In this document: positions 1 to 8,591 of the stretch, piece by piece | Layout of the letters: the number at the start of each line of letters is the position of its first letter | Numbering within the stretch: position 1 is the first letter of the stretch | Assembly (NCBI GenBank): GCA_011525875.1 | Contig: WYBN01000007.1 | Location: 1 to 64,000 of the forward strand | Length of the DNA stretch: 64,000 nucleotides | DNA from: Melioribacteraceae bacterium | GTDB taxonomy: Bacteria > Bacteroidota > Ignavibacteria > Ignavibacteriales > Melioribacteraceae | Direction: 5' to 3' | The notes under the pieces: model-generated | Databases searched by the model: none | Told to the model about the DNA's origin: nothing | Seen by the model: the letters and a program-made list of their open reading frames with translations, nothing else | Position numbers and translations under genes: made by a program

Positions 1-1938
1 GAAGCTCAGAAAGGACTTAACTTGGTTACAATATGTCAAAGAAAAAATTTGAAAGCAAATCACAACGCAACAAGATTGTTCACGAGCTGAGGTTAACTTG
101 GTTACAATATGTCAAAGAAAAAATTTGAAAGCAAATCACAACTGCCGGTCCGCAGCGCAACGGAGCCCCGCCTTGGTTACAATATGTCAAAGAAAAAATT
201 TGAAAGCAAATCACAACGCGACAGGCGGCGACCCGCGATGGGACAGGCTTGGTTACAATATGTCAAAGAAAAAATTTGAAAGCAAATCACAACAAGAATG
301 GCGGCGTAACTCTTAATGAATGGCTTGGTTACAATATGTCAAAGAAAAAATTTGAAAGCAAATCACAACCGTCCTTGTGCATTAAATCTATTAGCTCCGC
401 TTGGTTACAATATGTCAAAGAAAAAATTTGAAAGCAAATCACAACTACTCTATCCGGTAATTCTTCATTTTTAGCCTTGGTTACAATATGTCAAAGAAAA
501 AATTTGAAAGCAAATCACAACGTTGCATTAGATAGTATTTCGTTATTAAAACTTGGTTACAATATGTCAAAGAAAAAATTTGAAAGCAAATCACAACTGA
601 ACATCAGATATTCTAAAGTTAATCAAGCTTGGTTACAATATGTCAAAGAAAAAATTTGAAAGCAAATCACAACTAGTACCCCTCTGTGCCGCTCCCGATC
701 AAACTTGGTTACAATATGTCAAAGAAAAAATTTGAAAGCAAATCACAACAAATCTAAGCTTTTACCGTATCTATTTAACTTGGTTACAATATGTCAAAGA
801 AAAAATTTGAAAGCAAATCACAACTCCACTTCGATTTTGCCCTTAAAACCGGTTCTTGGTTACAATATGTCAAAGAAAAAATTTGAAAGCAAATCACAAC
901 TGCCGCTCCAGATTATTGCCGATAACTGCACTTGGTTACAATATGTCAAAGAAAAAATTTGAAAGCAAATCACAACTATAAAATCTAAAGTTTCTGTTTC
1001 AGTTGCTTGGTTACAATATGTCAAAGAAAAAATTTGAAAGCAAATCACAACTATTTGGTGGTGATCTCAAAATCGCGCAACCTTGGTTACAATATGTCAA
1101 AGAAAAAATTTGAAAGCAAATCACAACCAGCCGCAAGCATAATATCTTTTCTTTTAGCTTGGTTACAATATGTCAAAGAAAAAATTTGAAAGCAAATCAC
1201 AACTATGCTATGGCTATGATGATAGGTATAAACTTGGTTACAATATGTCAAAGAAAAAATTTGAAAGCAAATCACAACAGTGACGAGATTAACACAGACA
1301 ACTATTACCTTGGTTACAATATGTCAAAGAAAAAATTTGAAAGCAAATCACAACCAAGATACAAAGGTCTTGCATTTGAAGTAACTTGGTTACAATATGT
1401 CAAAGAAAAAATTTGAAAGCAAATCACAACGTCTTGGCAATATGCAACTTGCATACGATTCTTGGTTACAATATGTCAAAGAAAAAATTTGAAAGCAAAT
1501 CACAACAAGACGTATCACAAGAATTGTGCGCAGATGCTTGGTTACAATATGTCAAAGAAAAAATTTGAAAGCAAATCACAACATTGACTGCATATAACAT
1601 CTGTTCATCTACTTGGTTACAATATGTCAAAGAAAAAATTTGAAAGCAAATCACAACTTCCATCCGTTTGTTATTGCCGTGATTATACTTGGTTACAATA
1701 TGTCAAAGAAAAAATTTGAAAGCAAATCACAACATTTCGTTTACTTGCAGATAAATGGTTATCCTTGGTTACAATATGTCAAAGAAAAAATTTGAAAGCA
1801 AATCACAACGATCCATCATTTACTCCTTGACCTCACAGTCTTGGTTACAATATGTCAAAGAAAAAATTTGAAAGCAAATCACAACAATTATACGTCCACC
1901 TTGCATTGCCCAACACTTGGTTACAATATGTCAAAGAA
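1..1938. CRISPR. CRISPR array, type II-C-like repeat, right end
   Basis: Twenty-five complete copies of a 46-bp repeat start at 21, 97, 172, 248, 324, 400, 476, 552, 628, 704, 779, 855, 931, 1006, 1082, 1158, 1233, 1309, 1385, 1461, 1537, 1612, 1688, 1764 and 1840, and a 26th half copy starts at 1916. By eye the complete copies are identical. On the plus strand the repeat begins cttggttacaatatgtc and ends gaaagcaaatcacaac. Spacers are all different and either 30 bp (20 of 25) or 29 bp (5 of 25). Bases 1-20 are part of another spacer, so the array continues left of the window. The reverse complement begins gttgtgatttgctttcaaat, which matches the start of the 47-bp repeats I recall from Bacteroidota type II-C (Cas9) arrays; the long repeat plus 30-bp spacer also fits type II-C. 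No cas gene lies in this window. Type assignment and direction of transcription are inference; presence of the array is certain. Confidence 0.97.
1916..1938. repeat. Truncated terminal CRISPR repeat
   Basis: The last repeat keeps only its first 23 bases (plus-strand reading, cttggttacaatatgtcaaa plus gaa) and then diverges into unrelated sequence. Exactly half of the 46-bp unit is kept. Degenerate terminal repeats usually mark the old, leader-distal end of an array, which would put the leader beyond the left edge. In type II-C arrays polarity is sometimes unusual, so this is not certain. Confidence 0.9.
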
Positions 1939-2145
1939 TCTCACTGTGCTGGAGAAAGCGAATAACATAGAACAGGGATGGGGAGTTGAGAATGAAACGT
2001 AAGATTTGTTTTTAGTTTTTTCATCCCCGCGGTATTTTGATTAAATTTACAACAGCAGAACATAATAATAATAGATTTATCAAGCGGCAGACATCACTTT
2101 TGTTAGAATGTAAACAAAGAATTTTGCGATTTTGAGAATAAGAGA
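1939..2145. other. Array flank with a repeat-like segment at 2099-2121
   Basis: This non-coding flank separates the array from the methyltransferase gene. At 2099-2121 the sequence tttgttagaatg followed by a caaagaa block aligns to the same half of the repeat that survives in the truncated copy: about 17 of 23 positions agree with one gap. It could be a decayed repeat, part of a tracrRNA anti-repeat, or chance in AT-rich DNA. A loose gggatg (1975-1980)/catccc (2022-2027) pairing is also present, without a clear terminator T-run. The segment doubles as the upstream region of the gene at 2146. Confidence 0.35.
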
Positions 2146-2829
2146 ATGGAAAAGTTAATAAAGAAAATTCCCTTTATCGGCGTTAGGTTGTTTAAAGCCT
2201 ATAGAAGGTGGATAAAACCTTTTGAAGGGTCAAAAAATTATTGGGTACGCAGATACGAAGAGGGGCGGGATTCGGGCGACGGCTCCTACGGAAAATTAGC
2301 CGAATACAAAGCGGAAATTTTAAATGAGTTTATTAAGGAAAATAATGTTAAAACGGTAATTGAATTTGGATGCGGAGACGGCAATCAGCTTAAAATGATT
2401 AATTGTCCTGCATATATCGGTTTTGATATCAGCCCGAAAGTGATTTCTTTGTGCCGAGAAAAGTTCAGAGATGATAATACAAAGGCTTTCAGTTTAGCCG
2501 GGGAATACAAGAATGAAACCGCTGAGCTCGCTATTTCTCTCGATGTTATTTATCACCTTGTAGAAGATAATGTTTATACGGAATACATGAACAGGCTGTT
2601 TGATTCCGCAGAGCGGTTTGTTATAATTTTTTCTTCGAATACGGACGAAAACCCTCTCGACTTTGCATCGCATATCCGAAATAGGAAATTCACAAGCTGG
2701 GTTAGCAAGGAAAAAACCGCATGGAGATTGATAAACTACATTCGGAATAAATATCCTTACAAAGACAATTCAAAGACCGGTTCGATCGCAGATTTTTTTA
2801 TTTATGAAAGAATCGCAATGGAAAAGTGA
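2146..2829 (+). CDS. Class I SAM-dependent methyltransferase
   Basis: A 227-residue soluble protein. The glycine-rich SAM-binding loop is visible near residues 75-83 (VIEFGCGDG), followed by an acidic residue ending the second strand (GFDIS), and a later ISLDVIYHL segment typical of motif IV in class I methyltransferases. The N-terminal 50 residues are basic and aromatic, as in methyltransferases that accompany surface-glycan genes, but no glycan genes are adjacent, so the substrate is unknown. It stands alone between the CRISPR array and a convergent mscS gene. A link to CRISPR is not supported by sequence; its position is probably coincidental. The ATG at 2146 follows an aagaga sequence that could serve as a weak ribosome site. 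Confidence 0.8.
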   Translation: MEKLIKKIPFIGVRLFKAYRRWIKPFEGSKNYWVRRYEEGRDSGDGSYGKLAEYKAEILNEFIKENNVKTVIEFGCGDGNQLKMINCPAYIGFDISPKVISLCREKFRDDNTKAFSLAGEYKNETAELAISLDVIYHLVEDNVYTEYMNRLFDSAERFVIIFSSNTDENPLDFASHIRNRKFTSWVSKEKTAWRLINYIRNKYPYKDNSKTGSIADFFIYERIAMEK

Positions 2830-3213
2830 AATTAACCCGCTGGCAGACTAATAAATGTTAATGTGGATTTATGATTAAAATTGACTCGCTTACTTAATGC
2901 GAATCCTTCTGCTTATTAGTGAACATTTGTGCCGGTTTTGTACTCATAAAATATAATGATATGCATCTTGAGATTAGTGCGTCATGATAATTGTGTCAAG
3001 AATTATAAATTAAAAAACTTTATGAAATTAACTCATAGAGTTTAAAAGCCCCTCTCTATTAAAAGAAGGGCTTAGTGTAACTTTCCCGGATTAACAAAAT
3101 ATTCATTAGAAAATTTGTTAGAAAAAATCTCTTAAATTGGCAGCATCTCAATAATAATTAAAGGGTGATGCTTACAGATTACAAAAAAAATATTAATGAA
3201 TTCTAACAATCCT
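2830..3213. other. Intergenic region between convergent genes, weak hairpin
   Basis: There is no open reading frame of interest. A 6-bp stem pairs aagccc (3046-3051) with gggctt (3068-3073). Read on the minus strand it is followed by TTAAA, so it could be a weak terminator for the mscS gene that ends at 3214. The rest is AT-rich sequence in which I see nothing. Confidence 0.35.
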
Positions 3214-4269
3214 TTAATTTCCTTCCTTAGTCAGATATAGAGTTTGAGTAGGATAAGCGAACTCAATTCCTCTGGATTCAAACTCCTTAAAAATCTTAAG
3301 ATTTATTGCCTGTTGTATATCCATATAAACATTGTAGTCGGCGCCTTCCACGAAATAGACAAATTCAAAGTTTAAACTGAAGTCACCGTAGGAGGCAAAA
3401 TGACCTCTGTCAAAATTTGCATTTTCCTGTTCGTCAATAATTTGTCTGACAATTCCGGGGATCAGCTCAAGTTTCTCCGACGGGGTTTGGTAAATTACAC
3501 CGAGTGTAAAAACGACTCTTCTTCTTTCCATTTTTTTAAAATTATGAACCCTCGAATTGGTAAGATCAGTGTTGGAAAATACGAGCAGTTCGCCGCTTAA
3601 ACTTCGGATGCGCGTAGTCTTAATCCCAATATATTCAACAACTCCTTTCTTGTCGCCGACAAGAATGAAATCTCCTATCTCAAACGGACGGTCAAAAAAT
3701 ATTACGAAGTAGCTGAAAAGATCACCGAGAATAGTCTGTGCGGCGAGCGCAATTGCAATACCTCCGATACCGAGTCCGGCAATTACGGCGCTTATTTCAA
3801 AACCAAGATTATCCATAAGAAAGATAAAGCCTATTGTCCAGATCAGGAAGGTAACTATATTCGTAATGCCCCGCATCTGCCTCTGCTTTTGTTCGCCGTT
3901 TTCTTGTTTTTTTAAATAAGCTCCGAGTGAATATTTAAACACTGACGTGATTGCCCGCAGTAAAAAGAAAGTTATAACAATAACTGTTGCAAACTGTAAA
4001 TATTTTTCTGCTTTGGTATGAAGCGATAGGTTGTTGATTGAAATTATAAGGACGCCGAAATATAAAAGCGGCACGATTGATTTTTCAATTGCTTTAACCA
4101 GAAAATCATCAATTGTTGTTTCCGTTCTTTCCGCCCATTTTTTCATTCTCCTCAGAGCAATGTTTTTCAATATCCATATCGCGATGATCCCGAGGAAAAA
4201 AATTCCCAGCGATACTAAATACATTAATACAGTATTTCCTAAATAAACTTGATCAAGAATTCCATTCAT
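3214..4269 (-). CDS. MscS-family mechanosensitive ion channel
   Basis: A 351-residue inner-membrane protein expected to open under membrane tension and release solutes on hypo-osmotic shock. Three to four hydrophobic segments precede the pore-lining region, recognisable from the small-residue run VIAGLGIGGIAIALAAQTIL; the MscS beta-domain follows (FDRPFEIGDFILVG, then the IGIKTTRIRS signature). A longer frame extends to 4365, but the ATG at 4269 has a GGAG sequence at suitable distance, and the longer N-terminus looks like translated leader. It is divergent from moxR and its 3' end faces the methyltransferase gene. It is probably monocistronic. Confidence 0.9.
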   Translation of the reverse strand: MNGILDQVYLGNTVLMYLVSLGIFFLGIIAIWILKNIALRRMKKWAERTETTIDDFLVKAIEKSIVPLLYFGVLIISINNLSLHTKAEKYLQFATVIVITFFLLRAITSVFKYSLGAYLKKQENGEQKQRQMRGITNIVTFLIWTIGFIFLMDNLGFEISAVIAGLGIGGIAIALAAQTILGDLFSYFVIFFDRPFEIGDFILVGDKKGVVEYIGIKTTRIRSLSGELLVFSNTDLTNSRVHNFKKMERRRVVFTLGVIYQTPSEKLELIPGIVRQIIDEQENANFDRGHFASYGDFSLNFEFVYFVEGADYNVYMDIQQAINLKIFKEFESRGIEFAYPTQTLYLTKEGN

Positions 4270-4670
4270 ATAACACTCCGGATTGTATTGAATAAATATT
4301 CCTACTACGGTATGCCGTAATAGTATGATTTTCTTTAATATGTAAAAGAAAATAATCAAATGCAAATAAACTAATATTTTTAAGATCCTCTTCCGGTTAG
4401 AAATCTACAGTAAAAAAACATATGAACACAGGAAGTCCCAAAAAGGTTTAGTGGTCAATTTTTGTAGTAAGCGCAGCTTGAATCCCGCAAATTATTACCC
4501 ATAGAGACCAAATAATAATTTCATAAATTAGCGTCTCAAAATTTTGGGGCTTTGTTCAACACATAAAATTGTCAAGAAAATTGACAAGAAAATAAATTTC
4601 TATGAAACTTTTTAATCAAGCTATTGTAGAAAACCAATTGAAGTTTTAAGAAAAACAAGAGGAGATATTA
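4270..4670. other. Divergent mscS/moxR intergenic region
   Basis: About 400 bases of AT-rich non-coding DNA separate the mscS start from the moxR start. It must hold the promoter of the Bat operon and that of mscS. The only clear element is the inverted repeat at 4569-4587. The moxR ribosome site gaggag sits just upstream of its GTG start. I see no small gene here. Confidence 0.5.
4569..4587. promoter_or_regulatory. Perfect 7-bp inverted repeat upstream of the Bat operon
   Basis: The sequence ttgtcaa-gaaaa-ttgacaa is a perfect palindrome with a 5-bp centre. It places a TTGACA-like hexamer on each strand, so it could be an operator or a bidirectional -35 region for the divergent mscS and moxR genes. 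It lies about 84 bp upstream of the moxR start codon. No matching -10 element could be fixed by eye. Confidence 0.35.
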
Positions 4671-5654
4671 GTGGAAATAACCGCACTCAACGAGAAGATA
4701 AAACTCGAAAGCGAATTTATTGATGTTCTTTTTGCCGAGATGAGTAAAACAATAGTCGGTCAGAAAGAAATGGTTGAAAGACTAGTAATAGGTCTTCTTT
4801 CCAACGGTCATATTTTACTTGAGGGAGTTCCCGGACTCGCAAAAACTTTGGCAATTAAATCATTAGCGGCTTCGATGCAGTCTAATTTCAGCAGGATTCA
4901 ATTCACACCCGACCTGCTGCCTGCCGATTTAGTTGGTACAATGATATACAATCAAAAAGATGCGAACTTTACGATAAAAAAGGGTCCGATTTTTTCAAAT
5001 TTTATTCTGGCTGACGAAATCAACCGCGCGCCCGCAAAAGTGCAAAGCGCTTTGCTTGAAGCCATGCAGGAAAGGCAGGTAACTATCGGACCGAAAACGT
5101 TTCCTTTAGATGAACCGTTCTTAGTGCTTGCCACGCAAAACCCTATCGAGCAGGAGGGAACTTACCCGCTGCCCGAAGCTCAGGTGGACAGGTTTATGCT
5201 CAAAGTAAAGATCACTTATCCGAGCAGGGAAGAAGAACAGAAAATAATGAAGTTGAATGTGGTAAATGGTTTGCCCCGGATTACGCCCGTAATTTCGACT
5301 AACAGCATAATCAATGGGAGAAAATTAGTGCATGAAGTTTATATGGATGAAAAAATTGAGAAATACATACTCGATATAGTTTTTGCGACCAGAAATCCAA
5401 AAGAGTTCGGCTTGGATAACTTAACTGATCTTATTGCATACGGCGGCTCCCCGAGGGCTTCGATAAATCTTGCCCTGGGCGCGCGCGCAATGGCATTCAT
5501 CAAAAGAAGAGGGTATGTTATTCCGGAGGATGTAAGAAACATTTGTCCCGATGTGCTGAGGCACAGAATAGCCGTAACTTACGAAGCCGAAGCGGAAAAT
5601 ATTACTTCGGAAAATATTATTTCGGAAATTCTCAACAAAGTGGAAGTGCCGTAA
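4671..5654 (+). CDS. MoxR-family AAA+ ATPase
   Basis: A 327-residue AAA+ ATPase of the MoxR family, chaperone-like proteins thought to activate or assemble partners with VWA domains. Walker A is the MoxR variant GVPGLAKT at residues 52-59; Walker B is in the ILADEINRAP segment, followed by QSALLEAMQE and the sensor-1 ATQNP. The C-terminal lid begins near YGGSPRASI. Translation starts at GTG 4671, supported by a gaggag ribosome site. It is the first gene of the Bat operon, upstream of a DUF58 protein and VWA proteins, the standard arrangement in Bacteroidota. Confidence 0.95.
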   Translation: MEITALNEKIKLESEFIDVLFAEMSKTIVGQKEMVERLVIGLLSNGHILLEGVPGLAKTLAIKSLAASMQSNFSRIQFTPDLLPADLVGTMIYNQKDANFTIKKGPIFSNFILADEINRAPAKVQSALLEAMQERQVTIGPKTFPLDEPFLVLATQNPIEQEGTYPLPEAQVDRFMLKVKITYPSREEEQKIMKLNVVNGLPRITPVISTNSIINGRKLVHEVYMDEKIEKYILDIVFATRNPKEFGLDNLTDLIAYGGSPRASINLALGARAMAFIKRRGYVIPEDVRNICPDVLRHRIAVTYEAEAENITSENIISEILNKVEVP

Positions 5655-5755
5655 CAATTGCAAACTCCGGTCAATTCTAAATTCGTATTTTCAGAACAAT
5701 AAAATTACCGCCGGTCGCAAAGTATTCTGAATGCTTACTATCGGCGTTAATCTTA

Positions 5756-6658
5756 ATGAGCGCTAAGAAAAAAAAAGTTAAAATGCTGACAAAAGAATTA
5801 TTAAAACAGGTTCGACAAATTGAAATCCGCACGCGGGGAGTTGTAAATGAAGTTTTCTCCGGCGAGTATCATTCCGTATTCAAAGGAAGAGGAATGGAAT
5901 TTTCCGAAGTGCGCGAGTATCAAATCGGCGATGATATACGTTCTATTGACTGGAATGTAACGGCAAGAATCGGGCATCCTTATATTAAAATATTCGAGGA
6001 AGAACGCGAGCTGACTGTTATGCTGCTAATTGACCTTAGCGGTTCGCTCGTCTTCGGGTCGGTTGAAAAAACCAAACAGAGGATTGCAGCGGAATTGAGC
6101 GCTATACTTGCTTTTTCGGCATTAAAGAATAATGATAAAGTCGGGTTGATATTATTCACCGATCATATCGAAAAATTCATCCCGCCCAAAAAAGGAAGAA
6201 GTCATGTGCTTAGAATTATCCGCGATATTTTATCCTTTGAGCCGCGCGGCAATCGCACAGATATCAGAACAGCGCTTGAATACTTTAACGGAGCGATTAA
6301 GAAAAAAAGCATTGCGTTTTTGATCTCCGATTTTATTGATAATGGGTTTGAAAGGGTTTTGAATATTGTAGGTAAAAGACATGACTTGATTGGAATTGTT
6401 CTCAACGATCCTCGCGAAAAACATTTTCCCAGCAGCGGCATAATAAAATTCCGCGATGCAGAAACCGGCAGAATTCGCTATCTCGATACAAGCGATAAAT
6501 ATGTGCAGTCAAGTTTCGCGCGGAATTTAAATTCGGGCAAGGAAAGACTGAAAGGAATTTTTTTGAAGGCAAGACTTGATGCAATTGAAATAGATACCGC
6601 GCAATCTTACGTTAAACCATTAGTGAATTTTTTTAAGATTAGGGGCAGAAGATTTTGA
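5756..6658 (+). CDS. DUF58 domain protein (VWA-like, Bat operon)
   Basis: A 300-residue protein. The DUF58 core is seen in the signature GRGMEFSEVREYQIGDD followed by IRSIDWNVTAR, and a degenerate VWA fold with the metal-site-like motif DLSGS lies in MLLIDLSGSLVF. DUF58 proteins occur next to MoxR ATPases and are presumed clients or partners. It follows moxR after about 100 bp, and its stop overlaps the TTG start of the next gene by four bases, so the two are translationally coupled. It is probably cytoplasmic, with no signal peptide. Confidence 0.92.
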   Translation: MSAKKKKVKMLTKELLKQVRQIEIRTRGVVNEVFSGEYHSVFKGRGMEFSEVREYQIGDDIRSIDWNVTARIGHPYIKIFEEERELTVMLLIDLSGSLVFGSVEKTKQRIAAELSAILAFSALKNNDKVGLILFTDHIEKFIPPKKGRSHVLRIIRDILSFEPRGNRTDIRTALEYFNGAIKKKSIAFLISDFIDNGFERVLNIVGKRHDLIGIVLNDPREKHFPSSGIIKFRDAETGRIRYLDTSDKYVQSSFARNLNSGKERLKGIFLKARLDAIEIDTAQSYVKPLVNFFKIRGRRF

Positions 6659-7605
6659 TTAAAAGCGTTTTGAAGCTGCTTGTAATTTTTTCTTTTTTGA
6701 ACACCATTTCGGCGCAGAATATCAGCGTGTTTGCCGAAACGGATAAACCTTCATATTTAATCGGCGACTATATTTCTTACAAAATAGAATTCCGTTACGG
6801 AGAAGGGATTCAAATAATATATCCGAATATTGTTGATAGCATAAAGAATCTCGATTTCATCAACGAATCTGCACCGGAAACACGAAAAGATAAAAACGAA
6901 ACCGTAGAAATAAGAAGCTATATTTTTTCGAAATATGATTCGGCTTCAGTAACGATACCGGCATTCAAAATTGAATACCTAACGGCGGGCGGCGAGATAA
7001 GCACAATTACAGTTAATCCTGTGCAAATTAGAATAAACACAATTGAAGTTGATGCAAGCGGCGATATTCAAGATGTTAAAGCGCCGATAAAAATCCAGCT
7101 GGATTGGTGGTTCATTGCGATAGTTGCGTTAATAATTATAGCAATAATTGCAGCCGCTTACTATATCTACAAATACTATCAAAAGAAAAAACAGCCGGCT
7201 GCTTCTGAAAAGAAAGCAATAAAACTACCCGCACATAAATTGGCTTTGATTGCTCTTGCGCAACTCGAAGAGAAAAAACTATGGCAGCAAGGTAAGATAA
7301 AGGAATATCATTCTGAAATAACTGAAATAATCAGAAGGTATTTTGAAGAGAGGTTCAACTTTTTCGCAATGGAAATGACTTCGGGTGAAATTCTGAGGAA
7401 ATTAAAAGAAGTGCAAAACCTTGACGGTATAATTGAAGAATCCGAAAACTTTTTTTCGAATGCAGATTTAGTAAAATTTGCAAAATTCAAACCAATGCCC
7501 TCGGTAAATGAAGAGATGATGAAACAGGCGTTAACTATCGTAAATAATACTAAGCCAGAAGACGAAGGGATAAAAAAAATCCCAGGGGTTGAAGAAAATG
7601 TCTGA
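6655..7605 (+). CDS. DUF4381/BatD-like membrane protein
   Basis: A 316-residue protein with an N-terminal signal peptide ending near SAQ (residues 18-20), an extracytoplasmic beta-rich domain that resembles the N-terminal repeats of BatD (DKPSYLIGDYISYKIEF), one strong membrane helix near residues 150-172 and a basic, helical cytoplasmic tail (residues 190-316). This matches the single-TM proteins that sit between DUF58 and batA in Bacteroidota Bat operons, often labelled DUF4381-like. The start is TTG at 6655, within TTGA shared with the previous stop, with aggggcag upstream. Its role in aerotolerance or envelope maintenance is inferred from context. Confidence 0.75.
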   Translation: MIKSVLKLLVIFSFLNTISAQNISVFAETDKPSYLIGDYISYKIEFRYGEGIQIIYPNIVDSIKNLDFINESAPETRKDKNETVEIRSYIFSKYDSASVTIPAFKIEYLTAGGEISTITVNPVQIRINTIEVDASGDIQDVKAPIKIQLDWWFIAIVALIIIAIIAAAYYIYKYYQKKKQPAASEKKAIKLPAHKLALIALAQLEEKKLWQQGKIKEYHSEITEIIRRYFEERFNFFAMEMTSGEILRKLKEVQNLDGIIEESENFFSNADLVKFAKFKPMPSVNEEMMKQALTIVNNTKPEDEGIKKIPGVEENV

Positions 7606-8590
7606 TATTGTCTTTAAATATCCGTTTGTTTTGTATTTCCTTGCAGTGATTCCTTTTCTTTTTTTGTGGTACTGGCGAAAAAATAAAAGGAACACCCCTG
7701 ATATCACTTACTCATCGCTTGATCTGTTTGACAATATAAAACCCACTTTAAGAGAAAAGCTGATTCATCTACCTGCGTTGCTTCGTATTGCGGCGCTTGC
7801 ATTGCTGATAGTTGCGCTTGCCAGACCGCAATCATTTACTAGCGGGGAAAATATTTATACAGAAGGAATTGATATTGTGCTGCTGCTCGATATATCGGGC
7901 AGTATGCTTGCAGAAGATTTCCGCCCCAATAGAATTGAAGCCGCAAAATCCGTTATATCGGAATTTATTGACGGCAGAACTTCTGATAGAATCGGGCTTG
8001 TAATCTTTGCCAGCGAAAGTTTTACACAATGCCCTTTGACTATCGATTATGACGTTCTGAAGAATTTACTTTCTGAAATTAAAAGCGGAATGATAGAAGA
8101 CGGCACGGCAATAGGAACTGCCATCGCGAACGGTGTAAACCGGTTGAAAGACAGTCCCGCTAAGAGCAAAGTGATAATTCTGCTTACCGACGGCGTCAAC
8201 AACTCAGGCGAAATAGATCCGCTTACCGGAGCGCGAATAGCCGAGACGTTTGGAATAAGAATTTATTCGATCGGAGTCGGCACAATAGGGCAGGCGCCAT
8301 ATCCCTTTCAAACTCCACTCGGAAAGAGATATCAAATGGTGCCGGTGGAAATTGACGAGGATGTGTTGATTCAAATTTCCGAAATTACCGACGGACAATA
8401 CTTCCGAGCAACGAATAACGACAAGCTGAAAGAAATATACACCAAAATCGATGAGCTGGAAAAAACTAAGGTTGAAATAACAAGTTATAGAAATGCGAAA
8501 GAGCTGTTCTATAATTGGGCAGGAGCCGGATTAATTCTATTGCTGATTGAACTTGGATTATTAAGAACATATTTAAGAAGGCTGCCTTAA
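7598..8590 (+). CDS. batA: BatA-type VWA membrane protein
   Basis: A 330-residue membrane protein. Two N-terminal hydrophobic segments (residues about 8-22 and 50-70) precede a VWA domain with an intact MIDAS motif (DISGSM) and the later TDG loop (LLTDGVNNSG); a C-terminal membrane helix is followed by RTYLRRLP. The organisation is that of BatA from Bacteroides aerotolerance operons. The ATG at 7598 overlaps the previous stop (atgtctga) and has aggggtt upstream; a TTG at 7589 is in frame but less likely. Bat proteins are linked to oxygen tolerance and envelope integrity; the molecular mechanism is not established. Confidence 0.93.
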   Translation: MSDIVFKYPFVLYFLAVIPFLFLWYWRKNKRNTPDITYSSLDLFDNIKPTLREKLIHLPALLRIAALALLIVALARPQSFTSGENIYTEGIDIVLLLDISGSMLAEDFRPNRIEAAKSVISEFIDGRTSDRIGLVIFASESFTQCPLTIDYDVLKNLLSEIKSGMIEDGTAIGTAIANGVNRLKDSPAKSKVIILLTDGVNNSGEIDPLTGARIAETFGIRIYSIGVGTIGQAPYPFQTPLGKRYQMVPVEIDEDVLIQISEITDGQYFRATNNDKLKEIYTKIDELEKTKVEITSYRNAKELFYNWAGAGLILLLIELGLLRTYLRRLP

Positions 8591-8591
8591 A

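Noticed and set aside
98..1795. Repetitive open frames with MVTICQRKNLKANHN-type protein repeats on both strands
   Set aside because: They are the translated CRISPR repeat; the frames exist only because the 46-bp unit lacks stops in some phases, and spacers differ completely.
1939..2145. Full tracrRNA or leader next to the array
   Set aside because: No stretch matching the gcaaatcacaac half of the repeat was found, and no clear promoter/terminator pair. Only the weak repeat-like segment at 2099-2121 was kept, as a finding.
2146..2829. Methyltransferase as a CRISPR or anti-phage accessory
   Set aside because: It is a general small-molecule or glycan-type methyltransferase with no DNA methyltransferase motifs such as DPPY, and nothing links it to the array except position.
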